Below are positions 34,166 through 43,539 of a stretch of 64,000 nt of DNA, piece after piece. The position numbers and the translations under genes were made by a program. Origin of the DNA: Tuctoria greenei (Eukaryota; Streptophyta; Magnoliopsida; Poales; Poaceae); assembly GCA_036927565.1 (NCBI GenBank), contig JAYESD010000010.1, forward strand, positions 117,458,866 to 117,522,865, written 5' to 3'. The notes below the pieces were generated by a model, which was not told the origin of the DNA, did no database searches, and was given only the letters and a program-made list of their open reading frames with translations. Each line of letters starts with the position of its first letter. The first letter of the stretch is position 1.

Positions 34166-34375
34166 ATGTTGGCACTTGATTGGCTGGGATGATATTTTAT
34201 AGGATCCATCCGCTTGTTTCACTTTAATTCTGTATAAAATACCTGCATGCATCGATTTCTCCAAGTACAAGTGGAAATAGGTTAAATGGAAAGGTGATGT
34301 GTGCAAGAAATGATATTTCATTCACATAATTGAGTTATATTGTCAGGTGAAATTGGTATATAACAACCGTCAACA
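34166..34375 (-). repeat. E1 5' LTR, proximal part
   Basis: Beginning of the E1 LTR on the minus strand, TGTTGACGGTTGTTATATACC at 34375 leftward. Pairs as an inverted repeat with 34482-34690 at roughly 80 percent identity by eye. Confidence 0.65.
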
Positions 34376-34481
34376 CGCCCGCACCTCTAACAAACGGGAG
34401 ATGCGCCTCTGTCAAAGCATGTCTCCTATTGACGAAAGGAAATGAGACGGGTTTTACCGAAAGCTCGTCGCGCCCGCTCCT
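34376..34481. other. Spacer between head-to-head E1 and E2 LTRs
   Basis: 106 bp, GC-rich, with GAGACGGG and GCTCGTCGCGCCCGC motifs. It may itself be weakly palindromic about 34424 (GTCAAAGC / TATTGACG). Nothing else recognised. Confidence 0.45.
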
Positions 34482-36053
34482 TATTGACGGTTGTTATATA
34501 CCAATTTCACCCGTCAATTTAACTCAATTATGTGAAGGAAATACCATTTCTTGCACACATCACCTTTCTATTTAACCTATTTCCACTTGTATTTTGAAAG
34601 AATAGTGCATGCAGACATTTTATGCAGGAAATGAGGTAAAAGAGGGAAGGCAATCCTTTAAAATATCATCCCAACCAATCTTGCTGACATGTGGTCTCAC
34701 ATGGATCAAATGGCCCACAAACAGAAGCATTTGAGGCCATCTAGCAGTGTATCACTCGTATCAATCAATGGGACCCACATGTAAGTGACCTGTAGAAAGC
34801 ACAACCTCAACTGCGCAAAGACCAGGTCAGCTGAACCATCTGTTCGGTCGACTTGTTCCTGACGCCAAAAGCGGTCAATTTCCATGTGGCGACTCCATGT
34901 GGTACCCTGATCATGATGAAGACTGATTCGCGTGCTTTTGTTGGCGGGAACGGACTCTTCTCCAGCTATAAATAGGACCCCCTACCCTCACTTCACACAC
35001 ACCACTTGAGTATTCAGTCTATTGTATCCACTATTCTCTATAGGTTTAGAGGAGTTTAGGTTGTAGAGAGGAGATCCTCTAGTCTATAGTCCAAGCTAGG
35101 AAGGAGTAGAAGGAGTCTCTCTCTTACCAATTCCAAATTGGGAAAGGTATGGCTCATATATTCCTCTTTGTATTTGTGACTTTGTTCTTAATAAAGATGT
35201 TATCTTTAGTCTTCTTTTATTCATATACTTGGATAAAGCATTTCTTGTTTGATTGTGGATTCCATGTATGTGGTAGGAGTAGTGTTTGTGATTATGCCAT
35301 AACAATCTTATTGTATTATCATAAACGCTACAAACCCCCACTATGGTCTAATTAGTTATGACATGACCATGTTAATATGAATAACTTGTGCTATGTTTCA
35401 ACATTGGTTCAAGGATGTTTAGGTTAGTCATTGTCTTAGGATGGCTCTTGCCTAATCTCCGAAGGTATTTACTTAATATGCTAGCTTGGTGCTAGGATAG
35501 TTAAGTAGCGTTGAATGTCTAGTAGACCCACAGATTGATGAGGTAGGTAGTAGGTGGTGACAGCCCCATTTGTCCTTTTAATCATTCACGTTCGGTTATG
35601 CTACATGCTTTTTGCGGGAATCGTCCTAGTATTACTAGGGGTAAACCCGTGCCCAATGTGTTGAACAACTTAGCATATGAATTCACCATTGACATATTAA
35701 TTAGTATCTCTATGTATATGTGTACTACAAGCATTGTGGGAGCAACTCCCTAACTCTTAACCTAATCCCTCTTTGACCCATATATGCCCCTTAGAATAGA
35801 ATGCTCTTGTGTGTGTCACACTACCTCTACATATCTATTGCCCATCCTCACTAGAACCTTACCTAGACCAATCTACCCTTTTCATTTGATGATTTATATG
35901 CTTCCACTTAGCCTTCCTTTGGGAAAATATAAATGACACCCTTGGGAATACTCTTAAAGGGGAAGTTCTACTTCAATAGTTTTTTGTACGCTTGCGGATT
36001 TTTACCTGTGACGTAAGAAACGTCAACAAGCATTTCTAGCACCGTTGCCGGGA
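34482..36053 (+). mobile_element. LTR retrotransposon E2: 5' LTR and primer site only
   Basis: LTR 34482-36028 (1547 bp), start decayed to TATTGACGG, end CGTCAACA. TATA box CTATAAATAG at 34966-34975. Primer site TAGCACCGTTGCCGGGA at 36037-36053, the decayed form of TGGCGCCGTTGCCGGGGA. Sequence after the primer site does not match E1, so E2 is truncated there. Short frames in the LTR (35096-35355) are not genes. Confidence 0.65.
34966..34975 (+). promoter_or_regulatory. TATA box of E2
   Basis: CTATAAATAG; the same sequence is in E1 at 2956-2965 on the minus strand. Confidence 0.5.
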
Positions 36054-36267
36054 AGGCATCATTCACACAGTTGAACACAGATAAATTTCATTCATTAACA
36101 CAATATATTACAAAACACAAGAAAAAGGTAAAAGAAGAAACAAGAAAAGAAAAACATCAACTAAAAACAACAAAATAAAACTAAATCCTCCTCCTCCTCC
36201 TCCCCCCCTCCTCCTCCTCCCCCTCCTCCTCCTCCGATGGTGACTCCAGCGCAGGTGTAACAGGAGC
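36054..36267. other. A-rich stretch and (CTC)n microsatellite
   Basis: A-rich 36070-36186, then an interrupted CTC repeat at 36187-36236. No gene. Marks the boundary between E2 and the gene-fragment region. Confidence 0.6.
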
Positions 36268-36740
36268 CTAGGCCGGCTGCTCCGGCTGTGCCATTTGCTT
36301 CAGCTGCAACGGTGGTGCATCCCCGCGACTGAGATTCCTCTCAGTCGCCGTCACCATGTTACTGTAGCCCTCGACGCCGTGCACCTGGGCCATCGTCTCG
36401 AACAGAATGTCGAGACGATCGGCCACACCCGTGAGGGCGTAGAGGTAGTGGCCAGTGATACTCATTCCAGTAAACTTTGGAAGGGTACCTAGATGCAAGA
36501 AACTCATAGCGCGAGATGTACTGTTGTACACCTCTCACACCATAAGGATGCACAATTCGGTGTTGAGCCTCTCGGGGAGCTACAACACTTTTCCTTGGAG
36601 GGTGGCTCCCTCAGCGGGCTTGGTGGCGGAATGTTGGCCATGGTGGGTCGTGGGCGCAGAGAAGACGAAAAAGAGGAGAAACGGATGCAAAAGGAGAGAC
36701 ACGCTTGTGGAGAACTAATGGCGCGCCTTATATAAGGTCT
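36268..36740 (-). pseudogene. Unrecognised gene fragment with palindromic TATA box
   Basis: Read leftward: CCTTATATAAGG (about 36726-36737), a C/T-rich leader, ATG near 36640 opening MANIPPPSPLREPPSK, then frame changes into a second segment (from 36531) with VADRLDILFETMAQVHGV and GITGHYLYALTG-like residues, ending at 36268. The layout of TATA box, about 90-bp leader and coding start looks like the front of a gene. I do not recognise the protein; a gag-like origin is possible. At least one stop and one frameshift break it. Confidence 0.35.
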
Positions 36741-37220
36741 GTGCGGAGTCGACGATGGAGCAGTTCATTTTGTGTGCATTGATGGGGCGATGGGACGTTG
36801 TGAAACCACCTCGGGGAAACAAAAGGTCGCGCACGCCAGTCGAATGCATCTCTGCACCATGGCCACTAAAATTAAGTTCTCCGAAGTCCTTGTGCCACAC
36901 ATATCTCTTTATCAATAATGGAAGATGAGCTTTTATTCCTAGCGCGTCTCGCTTTTGTCTCGTGCGCCTTTCTTTTATCTCTCGCATCTCTTCACCACCT
37001 CGGGCCACGCTTCCCACTTACTGATCGACCAACACCAGTGCGACCGCCACCTTTGTTCGACCAACTTCCAGTGCGACCGCTGCCTCTGTTTGCCATCGCC
37101 ACCGCCGTCGTCGCCGTCCTCAGTCCTCACCGTCCTAACTGTATCGTCCTTTGTCGTCGCTACTCCCACCTATTATATGCTACTTATATTCCACGTTTTA
37201 TGTTGTTCATGGTTGGGTTT
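36741..37220 (+). other. Region upstream of the UBC9 pseudogene
   Basis: 480 bp ahead of the first UBC9 exon; the C-rich second half (36955-37140) is rich in GCCACC/GTCGCC triplets like a grass 5' untranslated region. A frame from 36918 to 37361 passes through it into the first UBC9 exon without homology upstream. I see no other gene. Confidence 0.4.
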
Positions 37221-38088
37221 GGTATTGACTTGGCGCGTAACCGACTAAAGGATGAGCGACTGGCGTGGCGCAAGAACCATCTTCATATATGTACATATGG
37301 CACATCGGTCGCATGGTTGTATGTAGCTCTGCAATGGATTGATGAACTTAACACTATGTAGTTTCGTTTTTCCATCTTTTTTGTTTTTGGTATTTACAAT
37401 TTCATGGTTCGCCAATTGCGTCACTTGTTTGTCCAATTTCTCTGTGTAGGGTTTCTCTGCGAAGCCTGAGTCGGGATATTTATTGAAGTGGCAGTGCAAC
37501 ATCCGTGGTAAAGAAGGGGTAAGTCATTAAGAACAAGCACAATCATATCCAGTATAACATCATCACTTATTAATGAATTTCGTTTGTAGACGGAATGGGA
37601 AGGTGGTCACTACCCCCTGACAATCTCTTTCTCGGAGGACTATCCATTGGTGCCTCCAAGATGCACCTTTCCATGTGGTTTCTTCCACCCAAATTCCATC
37701 GCTCAGGAGCACTCTAGCTTAGGGTTCTTGGTCAAGAGGCTATAAGATAGACTTATTTTTCTCAAGTAATTAGTAATTGTTGTCAAACTTATTAAAAATG
37801 GTTTCTTATGTTGCTTAATTTGATATTTCGTAGGGGTGGTGGTCTAGTTTTACAATCAAAACTATACTACTTGAAGTTCAGCATTTACTTTATCAGCCAA
37901 ATGCGCCCAATGTTGAAAGTGATTGCTAAAATTTACTTACCAAGGTTAGTAACTTTGTGTTAGTGACCCATGTAGGTTATATATCATTCCTCATTCGACA
38001 TTTTGTTAATTTAAAGAATGTTAATATTTTCAGGATCCAGAAGAATATAAGAGACGTGTTCGAGAGCAAGCTGGACGGTACAGTTTAG
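37221..38088 (+). pseudogene. UBC9-like SUMO-conjugating enzyme pseudogene with introns
   Basis: Five exon-like blocks in the order of plant UBC9/SCE1, the E2 enzyme that transfers SUMO to targets: 37221-37286 (RLKDERLAWRKNHLH), 37450-37518 (GFSAKPE, WQCNIRGKEG), 37590-37745 (EWEGGHYPLTISFSEDYPL, CGFFHPN), 37834-37944 (FTIKTILLEVQHLLYQPN), 38034-38088 (DPEEYKRRVREQAGRYS, then TAG). Three introns keep GTAAGT- or GT-like donors and TAG/CAG acceptors. A frameshift after FFHPN, and TAG where the catalytic Cys codon belongs, make it non-functional. Retained introns show DNA-level duplication, not retroposition. Probably carried by a transposon or left by segmental duplication. Confidence 0.8.
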
Positions 38089-39047
38089 ATTGATCGATGG
38101 AAGTTTCATAGAAATATAGTTTAGAAATGTATAGTTTAGAGGTCACACAATGTGTATGAACTATGAAATTCATTGAGTTGCAAATTATCTCTTGATTGCA
38201 ATGTCATTGCACTTGTTTATCCCTGAATTCCATTATATCTCTACGCGAGTGGCAACGGACGCTCACGATGTTAACTCTGCACGCGAGTGGCAACGGACGC
38301 TCAAGATGTCGCGCGAGTGGCAAAAGGGAGACGAGCAATTGAGAGACAGGCATTCTAAAGGACCGTCGCCGATTTTTGACCTCCGACAAAAGGGAGACGA
38401 GCGAATGAGAGACGGACATTATAAAGGCCCGTCTCCAATTTTTGACCTAGCTATTTTTAGCTCTCATGGGCTCTCTTCCAACACTTGGTGAAATTTTCGC
38501 GCAAAACTTACTCCCGCTCTCTCAACCTAGAAATCGCAGCTCCGGCACCTCGACCACCTTGTCCCCAGAGCATGCTATGCTGCCGCCTGATCATCCCGTC
38601 CCCGGAGCACACCGCTGCCTAATCATCTCATACTTAGAGCACGTCGTCGTCGTCCCTCTTCCTCAACTCGCTCTTTGTCATTGCCACGCTGCCGCCTTAT
38701 GTCGACCCCGACCCGCCGTTGACCCCGATCTTTGTCATAAAAGAGTTGAGGAACCGCCGCTCCGGCGCCTTCGCCAGCTCGTCCCAAAGCACTGCGCCGC
38801 CTTGTCGCCTGTCCCTGGAGCACGCCGCTGCCTCGACCATCCCCTTAGAGCGTGCATTTCAGTGATTTTATTGAATTTGAGGACGTCCAATAAAGGCTAA
38901 TCGTTAATGAAGTCATTGGTCCAAAGGGAGAATTTTCATTATGATATACATTCATCTTTCTTGTTTATGTTTAATGCAGAAGTAATGTATTTGTTTTGAC
39001 TATCACGTATATTATCAATTCTGATTCGCAAACCCTTGAAACTACAG
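38089..39047. other. Repeats and GC-rich DNA between UBC9 and ARGONAUTE pieces
   Basis: At 38243-38330 a roughly 46-bp unit, CGCGAGTGGCAACGGACGCTCA, occurs 2.5 times. At 38328-38450 a roughly 63-bp unit with GGGAGACGAGCRAWTGAGAGAC occurs twice. From 38500 to 38850 the DNA is C-rich with repeated GGAGCACACCGCTGCCT. A frame of 144 codons (38466-38900) follows this composition and is probably not a gene. 38895-38940 resembles 39545-39590. Confidence 0.5.
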
Positions 39048-39302
39048 GAACTGTGGTTGACACTAGCATTTGTCATCCCAGTGAGTTTGATTTCTACCTC
39101 TGCAGCCATGCTGGAATCAAGGTACCTATGCAATAATTGGTGTTGCTCTCACGAGTTTTTATATCAGGCTATTAATCCATAAGTGGAGTAAATGTTTGTT
39201 TTTTCAGGGGACAAGCAGACCAACTCACTATGATGTCCTATATGATGAGAACAATTTCTCTGCTGATGCTTTGCGGATGCTCACCAACTGCTTGTGCTAC
39301 AC
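39048..39302 (+). pseudogene. ARGONAUTE PIWI-domain fragment, two exons
   Basis: Exon 39048-39121 encodes TVVDTSICHPSEFDFYLCSH then AGIK; intron 39122-39207 (GTACCT...TTTTTCAG); exon 39208-39302 encodes GTSRPTHYDVLYDENNFSAD then ALRMLTNCLCYT, followed by GTAAAC. Both exon limits fall where plant AGO1-type genes split these segments, which form the end of the PIWI nuclease domain with its last catalytic His region. Both frames are open and both splice sites good. The rest of ARGONAUTE (PAZ, MID, most of PIWI, C-terminus) is absent. Like the UBC9 copy it kept its intron, so it was copied as DNA. Confidence 0.85.
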
Positions 39303-40440
39303 GTAAACTCGATTCTCCATTCACTAACAGTTCCTGTGTTTATTACAATTGTATACCAATTTGTTCCTAAGCCTTCAGATATTTACTCCCTTATGTGACT
39401 GTTTGAAAGAATGGGATGGCACTTTGATAAAATTTTATATGTTTTCAGTGATTTTATTGATCTTTTGCTAATTCTCATTTTATCGTGTGGCAGGACTATG
39501 AAACCGCCTTCAAGAGCGCATTAGAGAGAGGCTATGAAGGATCATTGTTGATGAAGTCATTGATACAAAGGGAGATTTTTCATTACACTATATAGAATTA
39601 GATGATCACAGTTATGATTTGTGTAATTAATTACTTGGTAATCAGGATGAACAGGGAGCATTCTTTGTGTAATTAGTTACTTGCTAACCACAATTGACAC
39701 TTTGTTAATATTTGATTGGTCAATATAATTTAAAGTGTGATCTCCATTTGGCTATACATATGTTCATGTATGTGTATGTTGCTCACACTGGCTATGCGGC
39801 TGCCAAATCCTTGCTATCTCCAGGATGCAACCAGCAAGCAGGGTAAACAGGAGGTGAGAGGCATCTAATAAGAGACGTGCATTCAGCATGGTATGTCTCC
39901 TCTTAGTGTCACAATATAACAGCTAGTAGATACATCAGTGACAAGCTAAGAAGAAAGATCGTCTCGGATTACTTAAAGAAAGGAGACGAGCTTCCTTAAG
40001 ATCGTCTAGTATTATTCAGAAAAAAGGAGACAAGCTTTCTTAAAGCTTGTCTTGCTTGTATGCTGATCGGCGACAAGCCCGCCGATCGTCTCCGCTGACT
40101 CCGTAAAGCTTGTCTAGTATTACTCAAAGAAAGGAGACACGCTATATTTGAGCTTGTCTCGCACTTATGCTGATCGGCGACGCGCCCGCCGCTTTTCTCC
40201 AATGACTATGTAATGTGAGACTCGACGATGGAGATGCACTATTTGTTCATCTTTGTTCTTCGTGCAGGCTCGACTCAAATGAGCCTTTCTCACGTAGTGG
40301 TTGGCCATGATTTGGATGGGAGGAACGGGAGATCATTGTTTTTCTGTGAGGTGCAAGGTTCCCTCTCTGTTCCCATCCTTAAATAAGCATGGAACAACGT
40401 GATAGCGCCGATAATATTGTTGGGATAGGAGTGGAGAATC
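39303..40440. other. Flank of the ARGONAUTE fragment
   Basis: At 39493-39597 an exon-like open stretch follows GCAG and encodes DYETAFKSALERGYEG then SLLMKSLIQREIFHY; a shorter relative of its second half is at 38895-38940. I do not recognise it. 39600-39900 is A/T-rich without features. 39960-40217 holds a tandem repeat listed separately. 40220-40440 shows nothing clear. Confidence 0.45.
39960..40217. repeat. About 105-bp tandem hairpin repeat
   Basis: Units near 40008-40112 and 40113-40217 with a partial one before. Each has AGTATTAYTCARA, GGAGACAAGCT...AGCTTGTCT (inverted arms) and GCTGATCGGCGACAAGCCCG. Inverted arms within units would form hairpins. Arrays of this type often lie below the ends of CACTA or Mutator-like transposons, but I could not find terminal inverted repeats for a complete element. 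Confidence 0.6.
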
Positions 40441-40690
40441 CACACGAGAAAACAGAACGCGGACGTCACGAAGGAGGAGTCAGCCGACCCTCTCCTGGCT
40501 TCGTTCAGGCCAAGTTTTCGTAAGTCAACTAAATGGGCCCCATAGACGAATATTTGGATGAGCCTATTAGTTGGACGCAGAGAATTTAAACAGAATTTAA
40601 AGAAACGACATGAATATCAATAAGATTCATCACATCAATTTCTTTTTCTGTCCTCTTGGGAATCAAGAAATAGTTTGAGTTGGTGTCCAT

Positions 40691-41966
40691 TCACTTTGAA
40701 TAGCTGACCATCATCACCCTAGAGTGTGATTGCTCGTGGGATGATGTATCTACCACAGTGAAGGGTCCTTCCCATTTACTTCTAAGCTTCCTATGTCCGA
40801 AGATTTTAACCCTAGAGTAAAAGAGGAAAACTTTATCCTCGGGTTTGAACTCTTTTGGTGTTATCCTCTTATCGTGCCATCTTTTGGTTCTTTCCTTGTA
40901 GATTTTAGCACTATGATATGCCTTATATTTCCACTCTTCCAACTCGGAAATTTGCTTCAATCAGTGTTTTTCGGCTTAAAAAAGATCCATGTTCCACCGC
41001 TTTATGGCCCAATAGGCTCTATGTTCCAATTAAACAAGAAGATGACAAGTCTTTCCATATACAAGTTTGAATGAAGACATGTCAATGGGTGTTTTGTAGG
41101 CAGTACGGTACGCCCACAGTGCGTTGGGTAGCTTATGCTTCCATCCAGTTCCCATTTCCAAGACGGTGTTTTGCAAAATATTCTTAATTTGCTTATTAGA
41201 TGTTTCTGCTTGATCACTTGTTTGTGGGTGCTGTGGAGTAGCAATGTTATGCTGGACACCAAGCTCCCTCAAAAAGTTTCAGAAGGTCTTATCTATGAAA
41301 TGAGACCCTCCATCTCTTATGACCATACAGGGATTGCCAAAGCGTGGGAAAATGATCTCATGGATCATTTTCCTTGTCTGCTCGGAATTAGCATTCTTGC
41401 ATGGTAAGGCTTCTACCCATTTTGGCATAATCTACGGCGACCAGAATATACTCGCAGTCATAGGACTTAGGGAAAGGTCCCATGAAGTCGATACCCCATA
41501 CATCAAATAATTCCACTTGGAGATTATATGTTAGGGGCATCACATTGTGAGCAGATATTCCTCCATGCTTTTGCCATTTCCAACTGCGAATGAATTCCTT
41601 TCTGTCTTCATACATAAAAGGCTAATAGAATCCACTCTGCGAGATATTTGACTGAGTACGGTAAACAACGTTGTGACCTCCATAGGGGCCAGTATGGCAT
41701 TTCTCAATAGTTTTGGTGCCTTCGATTGATGGGACGCACCATCTGAGAAGGCCATCAGCACAGACTCAATAGAGATATGGGTCATCCCAAAGATGTCTAC
41801 GACTCTCATAGATGAGTTTCTTTTTATTTTCCACTGGTGGTACATATCCTGTGACCATGAAGTTCACGATATCTGCATACCAAGGGTGAGAGTCAGCTAC
41901 CTTGAGTAGCAGATCATCTCGTAGGAAATCATCGATAGGAATGTCCATGGTTTGCGTGACTTTCAT
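40691..41966 (-). pseudogene. Integrase of F
   Basis: Segments: 41966-41766 (SHPWYADIVNFMVTGYVPP, an Athila hallmark before the zinc finger), 41845-41388 (zinc finger, VWGIDFMGPFPKSY with the first catalytic Asp), 41272-41030 (GVQHNIATPQHPQTSDQAE with the Glu, LPNALWAYRTAYKTPI) and 40960-40691 (HDKRITPKEFKPEDKVFLFY, KLRSKWEGPFTVV). Four or more frame changes. Non-functional. Confidence 0.8.
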
Positions 41967-41969
41967 ACG

Positions 41970-42557
41970 TGAGAGATTATCTGCAACAGAATTCTCTACT
42001 CATTTCTTATCCTTGATTTCTAAGTCAAATTCTTGGAGTAGAGAAATCCACTGGATTATCCTTTGTTTAGCATCCTTTTTGGTGAGCAAGTACTTTAGGG
42101 TAGCATGGTCTGTATGGACTATGACCTTGGCTCCAACCAAATAGGATATAACTTATCGATAGCAAAAATGACAACATAGAGCTCTTTCTCAATTTTGGCA
42201 TAATTGAGTTGAGCTCCTGTCAGAGTTTTGCTAGCCTAGGCTATTGCATGATGCTTTTTATCTTTGGTTTGGCCTGAGATCACACCAACACTAAAATCAC
42301 TAGCATCACCCATGATTTCGAATGGCAGTGTCCAATCAGGAGGTTGGACGATTGGAGCTTAAATGAGTGTCTTTTTAGTGTATCAAATGATTTAAGGCAT
42401 TTATCATCAAAATCAAAGGGGGCTTCCTTAGCTAATAGGTTGGCGAGGGGTCTAGCGATTTTGGATAAATCCTTGATGAATCGCCAACAGAACCATGCAT
42501 GACCTAAAAAGCTACGGATTCCCTTAACATTGATAGGGGTGGAAGTTTTTCAATAAC
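41970..42557 (-). pseudogene. RNase H region of F
   Basis: Heavily decayed. Across frames one can follow a connection region and, near 42140-41980, residues like VHTDHATLKYLLTKKD and QEFDLEIKDKK typical of Athila RNase H. Several stops and frame changes. Confidence 0.55.
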
Positions 42558-43513
42558 TTAAATCTTTGCTTTGTCCACCTCTATCCCTCTCTCACGCACC
42601 AAGTGTCCAAGAATGATGCCTTCACAGACCCTGAAATGACACTTTTCCCAATTAAGCACTAGGTCCTTCTCTTGGCATCTCTGTAAGACCTTGTCTATGT
42701 TTGTCGAACAATGATCAAAAGTTTTTCCATAGACTGAGAAATCGTCCATGAAAACTTCCTCCTCAATCATGTCGAAAAAGATAGACATCATACCCTTTGA
42801 AAAGAGGCAGGAGCATTACACAGTCCAAAAGACATACGGTGGTAGGCATAAGTTTCGTAGGGACATGTGAATGTGGTCTTAGTCTGATCATCGAGATGGA
42901 TTGGGATTTGATGATACTCCAAATACCCATCAAGGAAACAAAAGTAGGAATGTTTTGCCAACCGCTCTAATATCTCATTGATGAAGGGAAATGGAAATTG
43001 ATCCTTCCTTGTAGCCATGTTAAGTTTCTGGTAATCAATGCACATTCTCCAACCCGTGACGGATCGTTGAGGAATTAGTTCATTCTTCTCATTTTGGACG
43101 ACCGTCATACCTCCTTTCTTAGGCACTACTTGAACTAAGCTAACCTATTAACTATGAGGAACAAGGTATATAATCCCGACATGTAGTAGTTTCAAGACTT
43201 CTTTCTTGACAACTTCTTGCATCACATTATTCAATTGCCTTTGAGGTTCCCTTGAGGGGACATTGTTAGGGTCAATAGGAATGTGATGGGTGCATAACGC
43301 TGGACTAATTCCCTCGAGATCTTGTAATGAATAGCCAAAAACAACTCTATGCTTTTCTAGCATGGCTATGAGTTTGAGTGTCTCATCATCTGAAAGCTTG
43401 TCACTTATGATGACAGGGGCTTTCAGGTCGCCATTTAGAAAGTCATAACATAGGCCTGGAGGTAAATTTTTGAGCTCAACAGGAGGTTTTGGAGAGAACT
43501 CTTCTTTTTGCAA
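42558..43513 (-). pseudogene. Reverse transcriptase of F (Athila)
   Basis: Three segments in shifting frames: 43513-43148 (LPPGLCYDFLNGDLKAPVII, HHIPIDPN), 43126-42788 (WRMCIDYQKLNMATRKDQFP, FCFLDGYLEYHQIPIH, YHRMSFGLCNAPASF) and 42791-42558 (VFMDDFSVYGKTFDHC, IILGHLVRERGIEVDKAKI). Catalytic Asp of motif A and the DD pair are present, but frameshifts near 43140 and 42790 break it. In motif A, Glu replaces the Ser/Gly before YHQI. Confidence 0.82.
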
Positions 43514-43539
43514 TTCAATTGCCTCCTGAAATTCATCCT

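Larger units (their letters stand above)
1096..34375 (-). mobile_element. LTR retrotransposon E1, split by D, A, B1 and B2
   Basis: Minus-strand element. Its 5' LTR is in two parts, 1926-3240 and 34166-34375, totalling about 1.5 kb. The parts match in inverted orientation the continuous LTR of E2 at 34482-36028. LTR termini are TGTTGACG and the decayed TTAACA end (CGTCAACA in E2). A TGGCGC...TCGGGG primer-binding site follows the LTR. Only about 0.8 kb of internal sequence remains before H interrupts it, and no pol is visible. E1 is the oldest layer of the nest at 1-34 kb. Lineage not determined; the primer site is of the kind found in Athila and Tat elements. Confidence 0.65.

Noticed and set aside
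34176..34680. A MITE with 200-bp terminal inverted repeats.
   Set aside because: The inverted similarity does not stop at the presumed ends but continues through the D insertion over the whole E LTR on both sides, ending at primer-binding sites. Two opposed LTRs explain it better.
37221..38088. A working UBC9 gene.
   Set aside because: Frameshift after FFHPN, a stop at the catalytic Cys position and an in-frame TAA in the fourth block.
38466..38900. A protein of 144 codons in the GC-rich stretch.
   Set aside because: Driven by C-rich repeats, no domain, another long frame on the opposite strand.
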